This document shows positions 34,242-37,481 of a DNA stretch of 37,481 bases, piece after piece (position 1 is the stretch's first letter; every line of letters starts with the position of its first letter). The stretch comes from Clostridia bacterium (GTDB lineage Bacteria; Bacillota; Clostridia; DUPQ01), in assembly GCA_028690885.1 (NCBI GenBank), contig JAQVAJ010000001.1, positions 1-37,481 of the forward strand. Direction: 5' to 3'. The notes beneath the pieces are model-generated. The model saw only the letters and a program-made list of their open reading frames with translations, did no database searches and had not been told where the DNA came from. The translations under genes were made by a program, and so were the position numbers.

Positions 34242-35334
34242 AGCGAAAAAAATACTAGTATTATTAATGTTTCTGTTATCAGTATCTGTACTATCTGGAT
34301 GTACATATTTTTATCCTGCTGAGCAAAAAATATACATACCTGAGCTCATTGAACCTGAAAAACCTGATTTACTTATAATCGAAATTCAAAAAGGTGACAT
34401 TGTTAAGGGTTACTTACTTGGTGAGGATGATCAGACTTTTTGTGAATTTGTTAATGATCCAACAAAGACTACATTTGTAAATGCTGACATTGAAGAGGCT
34501 TATGTAAAGCAGATATATGTATCTGAAGGTGATTTTGTTAAAGAAGGAGATATTCTTATTGAGTACGAGTATGAATTTGATAAGGATACTGAATTCCTAT
34601 TAAATATTGATAAAAGAAGAGCAGAATTAAAATATGAAAAAGCAGTAACACAATTAGAACAAGGTAAACTCTCATCAGAAGCTTTGGAACTTTATAGAAA
34701 TGCATACTCAACAGCAACTAGTAAATTAGATGAGTTTTACGCACTTGAGGAAAAATATACATTAAGAGCACCTTGTGACGGTACAATTGTTGAGATTGAA
34801 GGATATTCTGTTTCTTCAAATGACAAACATAATGTTACTTTCCAAATTAGTAACATAGAAGATGGAATCATTATTATTTATGCTGACAGTAACAATGATG
34901 TTGCCGCCTTTCCTTTGTACATTTTTTCTAAAGGTTCAAAAGCAAGAATTTCAAATGAAGAACTCGGAATCGAAGCAAATGCATATGTTAAATACAATAA
35001 CACCGATTTTAAGAAAAACTATGAAGGGTATTTAGATACAATACACGGAAGTAATATGGTTTACATGGAGCTGGAGTTTGAAGAAAGCAGTTTTCCAGAA
35101 TCAATTAATTTCAATCAAACATTTACAGTATCACTTATACAAAAAGAAATTTATGATGTTGTATTAGTACCAAGAAGTGCTGTTGAAGAAACTGCATGGG
35201 ATCAGTATTATGTATATAAGCTAAACGAGAATAATGACTTAGAAAAAGTAATAATTGAAATTGGTGAAAACAATGAAAATTACTACGAGGTTAAAGAGGG
35301 ACTGGAAGAAGGAGATAAGGTGTTAATACGATGA
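34225..35334 (+). CDS. Lipoprotein HlyD-like adaptor protein (adaptor 2)
   Basis: Second adaptor of the operon, 369 residues from this start. A lipoprotein signal peptide ends in VLSGC (Cys26). The first lipoyl-like half (ADIEEAYVKQIYVSEGDFVKEG) is followed by a helical region (about 130-180), the second half (YTLRAPCDGTIVEIEGYSV) and a C-terminal barrel (VVLVPRSAVEE, EGLEEGDKVLIR), the ordinary MFP order. Several in-frame ATGs exist (34210, 34219, 34225, 34234); I chose 34225 because AAGGA (34215-34219) is five bases upstream. It overlaps ATPase 2 by 17 bases and the third adaptor by four. Confidence 0.83.
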   Translation: MKKMFKAKKILVLLMFLLSVSVLSGCTYFYPAEQKIYIPELIEPEKPDLLIIEIQKGDIVKGYLLGEDDQTFCEFVNDPTKTTFVNADIEEAYVKQIYVSEGDFVKEGDILIEYEYEFDKDTEFLLNIDKRRAELKYEKAVTQLEQGKLSSEALELYRNAYSTATSKLDEFYALEEKYTLRAPCDGTIVEIEGYSVSSNDKHNVTFQISNIEDGIIIIYADSNNDVAAFPLYIFSKGSKARISNEELGIEANAYVKYNNTDFKKNYEGYLDTIHGSNMVYMELEFEESSFPESINFNQTFTVSLIQKEIYDVVLVPRSAVEETAWDQYYVYKLNENNDLEKVIIEIGENNENYYEVKEGLEEGDKVLIR

Positions 35335-36431
35335 GAAATATTAAAATCACAAAAATAATACGAATTTTCATCATATTATTTGCTACATTAATGTTGTCTT
35401 CCTGTGTAAATAAGGTTAAACCATATGATATACCTGTATTTAATATTCGTAATGAGATATATGAAACAGTTGAATTAAAAAAACAGAGTGTTCATGATTT
35501 TGTACAATTTAAACTTGTGCTCGACACTCTTTCTGGAACTAGATTTTCTTTCGATTATTCACAACAGGAGCAATGTGAGATTATTATTGATGAATCAGGC
35601 ATTTATGTAAAAGAAAATGATGTATTAGCTATAAAACACTCTAAAGAATTACAGAATGAGTTAAGGCTTAAAAATGAGAATCTTGAACTTAAGCAGTTAT
35701 ATTATAATCAATTATACGAAAAATATATAAACTCTAGTCAAGGATATATTGATGTTCTGCTTGCAGAACTGGATGTTCAAGAAGCAGAATATTCTGTTGA
35801 AAAAACTTTAGATAAAATCGAAGACCTTAAGGTTAGAGCACCAAAGGATGGTGTAATTGAAAAGGTTGTTGAAACATACACAAATGTGACCGATGAATTT
35901 GGGAATGTCAGCAAAGTATTTACTGTTACTTACACATATGAGATTGATAATTATGTTATGAGATTGAATATTAACAATCAAGATGCAGTAACAAGTATTC
36001 TCAACAGAATATGGGAAGGCGAATATCCAATTATTCAGATATATGATGTTAATGGAGTATATTATGATACAAAAGTAAAGGATGTTTCTGTTTCTGGTTT
36101 TTATAATTACAGAACAGCAAGTTACGACAGAGCACTAACTGTGCTGCTAGAGTTTGTAAAACAAGAAGGAGTTGATTATTCATCAGTAGTAAGGTATGCA
36201 CTTTATTATGACCAGATACTAAAAGAACTTGATGATGCAATTGTAATTAATACAGATTGTGTGTATGGCGGGACAGATGATTTAAAATATGTGTATATTC
36301 TTGTTGATGGAAAAAAGATGACTAGATATGTAACTTTGGGAAATGAAGTATATAATTCAACGTCAGTAATTGTACTCGATGGATTATCTGAAGGAGACTT
36401 GCTGATAACAGATATTACACTTGAGCAGTAG
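35331..36431 (+). CDS. Lipoprotein HlyD-like adaptor protein (adaptor 3)
   Basis: Third adaptor-like lipoprotein, 366 residues, signal peptide ending in MLSSC (Cys25). It has a helical hairpin (about 100-165, with LRLKNENLELKQLYYNQLYE), then the second lipoyl-like half (IEDLKVRAPKDGVIEKVV) and C-terminal beta domains ending with LDGLSEGDLLITDI. The first lipoyl half is less clear than in the other two. The ATGA overlap with adaptor 2 shows coupled translation. It is the last gene of the operon and ends two bases from the convergent S41 gene, with no terminator between. Confidence 0.8.
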   Translation: MRNIKITKIIRIFIILFATLMLSSCVNKVKPYDIPVFNIRNEIYETVELKKQSVHDFVQFKLVLDTLSGTRFSFDYSQQEQCEIIIDESGIYVKENDVLAIKHSKELQNELRLKNENLELKQLYYNQLYEKYINSSQGYIDVLLAELDVQEAEYSVEKTLDKIEDLKVRAPKDGVIEKVVETYTNVTDEFGNVSKVFTVTYTYEIDNYVMRLNINNQDAVTSILNRIWEGEYPIIQIYDVNGVYYDTKVKDVSVSGFYNYRTASYDRALTVLLEFVKQEGVDYSSVVRYALYYDQILKELDDAIVINTDCVYGGTDDLKYVYILVDGKKMTRYVTLGNEVYNSTSVIVLDGLSEGDLLITDITLEQ

Positions 36432-36433
36432 AG

Positions 36434-37336
36434 TTACTCCAAAGACATGCAAAAGTCAATAATCGTTTCTTCGTCTTCGTATAAATAGTCGGGAACTATT
36501 CCTATAGAATGTATCGAGTTCTGATTAGGTGTGAGTACTAAAAATGTTGTTGCTTTAACATGAAATCCATTTTTTATGCTATATGTAGTCTGACCAATAC
36601 CTTTACCGAAAGATTTAACACCTACAGTAATTACATTATTAAGATTTTCCTTAAGTGCATTAATAAATATTTCTGAAGCAGAGGCAGTATTATTATTTTG
36701 AAGGATAATAATTTTCTGAAAATCTAATATTTTATTAGATTTGACAATAGCAGGTTCCAGTTTGTCTCTGTATTTAATTATATATGAAATATCATCAGGA
36801 TTAAGAAAATATGAGGATAATTCATATGCCTCATCAAGACCACCTCCTGTATTGTCTCTTAAGTCAATAATAATTCTGCTGTAGTCATTAATTGTTTTTA
36901 CAGATTTTTTGAAAATATCCATGCTTTCATCGGAGAAATTCGTATATTTAAGAAGTATCGCATTTTCATTTAATAATTCAGTATGTGTCATATTAGCTTT
37001 TTCAGAACGATTTTCAATATATGAACTATACTGAGATGGAGTATACTGATAGGTATAAGGATCATTTCCTGTAGTTTTTATTTTTTCAGAAATAAGACTG
37101 ATAGCAATATTATCAAAATACTTGTAGTATTCTTTTTCAGATTTTATATCTACTGATAATGTATCTTTATACATTTTGTCTAAAGTATCAGTAAATATGT
37201 AGTCCTTGCTAATAAAAAACTTGAAGAATATGTAGTCATAGTTCATCCATATTACACTAGCCATAGCAATGACAATAATACACAATCCTATTACTATTCC
37301 TATTAATATATTATTCTTTAACTGATACTTTTTCAT
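36434..37336 (-). CDS. S41-family (CtpA-like) peptidase without PDZ domain
   Basis: Membrane-anchored serine protease homologue of 300 residues; the first 31 residues hold one uncleaved-looking membrane helix (about 10-31). The catalytic Ser-Lys dyad of C-terminal processing proteases is visible as TASASEIF (Ser219) and SFGKGIGQT (Lys245), with IIIDLRDNTGGGLDEA upstream. CtpA enzymes normally carry a PDZ domain of about 80 residues after the DPYT motif; here NDPYTYQYTPSQY (91-103) leads within some 30 residues into the protease core, so PDZ is absent. It is the only minus-strand gene and faces the ABC operon. GAGGT precedes the start on the minus strand (37343-37347). The substrate is unknown. 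Confidence 0.88.
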   Translation of the reverse strand: MKKYQLKNNILIGIVIGLCIIVIAMASVIWMNYDYIFFKFFISKDYIFTDTLDKMYKDTLSVDIKSEKEYYKYFDNIAISLISEKIKTTGNDPYTYQYTPSQYSSYIENRSEKANMTHTELLNENAILLKYTNFSDESMDIFKKSVKTINDYSRIIIDLRDNTGGGLDEAYELSSYFLNPDDISYIIKYRDKLEPAIVKSNKILDFQKIIILQNNNTASASEIFINALKENLNNVITVGVKSFGKGIGQTTYSIKNGFHVKATTFLVLTPNQNSIHSIGIVPDYLYEDEETIIDFCMSLE

Positions 37337-37379
37337 TCTTTACCTCTTTGTTCATCTTATTTCAATAATTATTTGTTAT

Positions 37380-37410
37380 ATTATATATCAGCCTAAGTAG
37401 AAAGAATCAA
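37380..37410 (-). promoter_or_regulatory. Possible promoter of the S41 peptidase gene
   Basis: Read on the minus strand, TTGATT (37410-37405) lies 19 bases before TATAAT (37385-37380), or 17 bases before the overlapping TATATA (37387-37382). The spacing is ambiguous, so this is a moderate candidate. Confidence 0.45.
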
Positions 37411-37446
37411 ATTGCAGATAAATATTCATAAAATTAAGATTTGTTG

Positions 37447-37481
37447 TATAATATGTATTACGTAAATTAACGGAGGAGAAA
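37447..37481 (+). promoter_or_regulatory. Promoter -10 and ribosome binding site of a gene beyond the right edge
   Basis: TATAAT at 37447-37452 and GGAGGAG at 37472-37478 point rightwards, with the window ending before any start codon. No good -35 is seen at normal spacing; TTGCAG at 37412 is too far upstream. The 145-base gap thus serves two divergent genes. Confidence 0.5.

Overview
This is an AT-rich window from a low-GC Gram-positive bacterium, probably one of the Clostridia or a close relative. The evidence is the base composition, strong AGGAGG-type ribosome binding sites, a T-box in front of pheS, HlyD-like adaptors that carry lipoprotein signals, and a Firmicute-style division and cell-wall (dcw) cluster. 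I cannot name the genus. Every gene reads on the plus strand except the last one. No rRNA, tRNA, CRISPR array, insertion sequence or phage gene is visible.

Region 1 (1-8990) is reserve-polysaccharide metabolism: the end of glgD, glgA, a D-allulose (D-psicose) 3-epimerase-like gene, glgP behind its own promoter, a GH13 neopullulanase/cyclomaltodextrinase-like enzyme, and a GH4 NAD/Mn-dependent alpha-glycosidase. GlgD and GlgA build glycogen; GlgP and the glycosidases take it apart. Region 2 (9006-12195) holds two membrane subunits of a sodium-pumping biotin decarboxylase (gamma/delta-like and beta) ended by a clear terminator, then a separately transcribed NADP-type glutamate dehydrogenase with its own terminator.

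Region 3 (12244-16319) is a phenylalanine T-box leader with specifier UUC, then pheS, pheT and a hotdog thioesterase overlapping pheT. Region 4 (16302-28619) is envelope growth and division: a RodA/FtsW-type SEDS glycosyltransferase with its own promoter and terminator, then mraZ (with an apparent autoregulatory repeat operator), rsmH, ftsL-like, a class B PBP with two PASTA domains, murE, murF, mraY, ftsW and murG, followed by a YhfI-type metallo-beta-lactamase-fold gene. murD is missing from its usual place between mraY and ftsW, and an orphan ribosome binding site with a four-codon ORF sits there instead. The MurE departs from its family at four normally conserved motifs.

Region 5 (28666-36431) is the least ordinary part. 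It is one operon encoding three different lipoprotein HlyD/MacA-like adaptors, one 943-residue double FtsX-type permease and two different ABC ATPases. The second ATPase carries a C-terminal AbrB/MraZ-like swapped-hairpin domain. The operon runs head-on into a minus-strand S41 peptidase that lacks a PDZ domain, with two bases between the stop codons. A promoter and ribosome binding site at the right edge belong to a gene outside the window.
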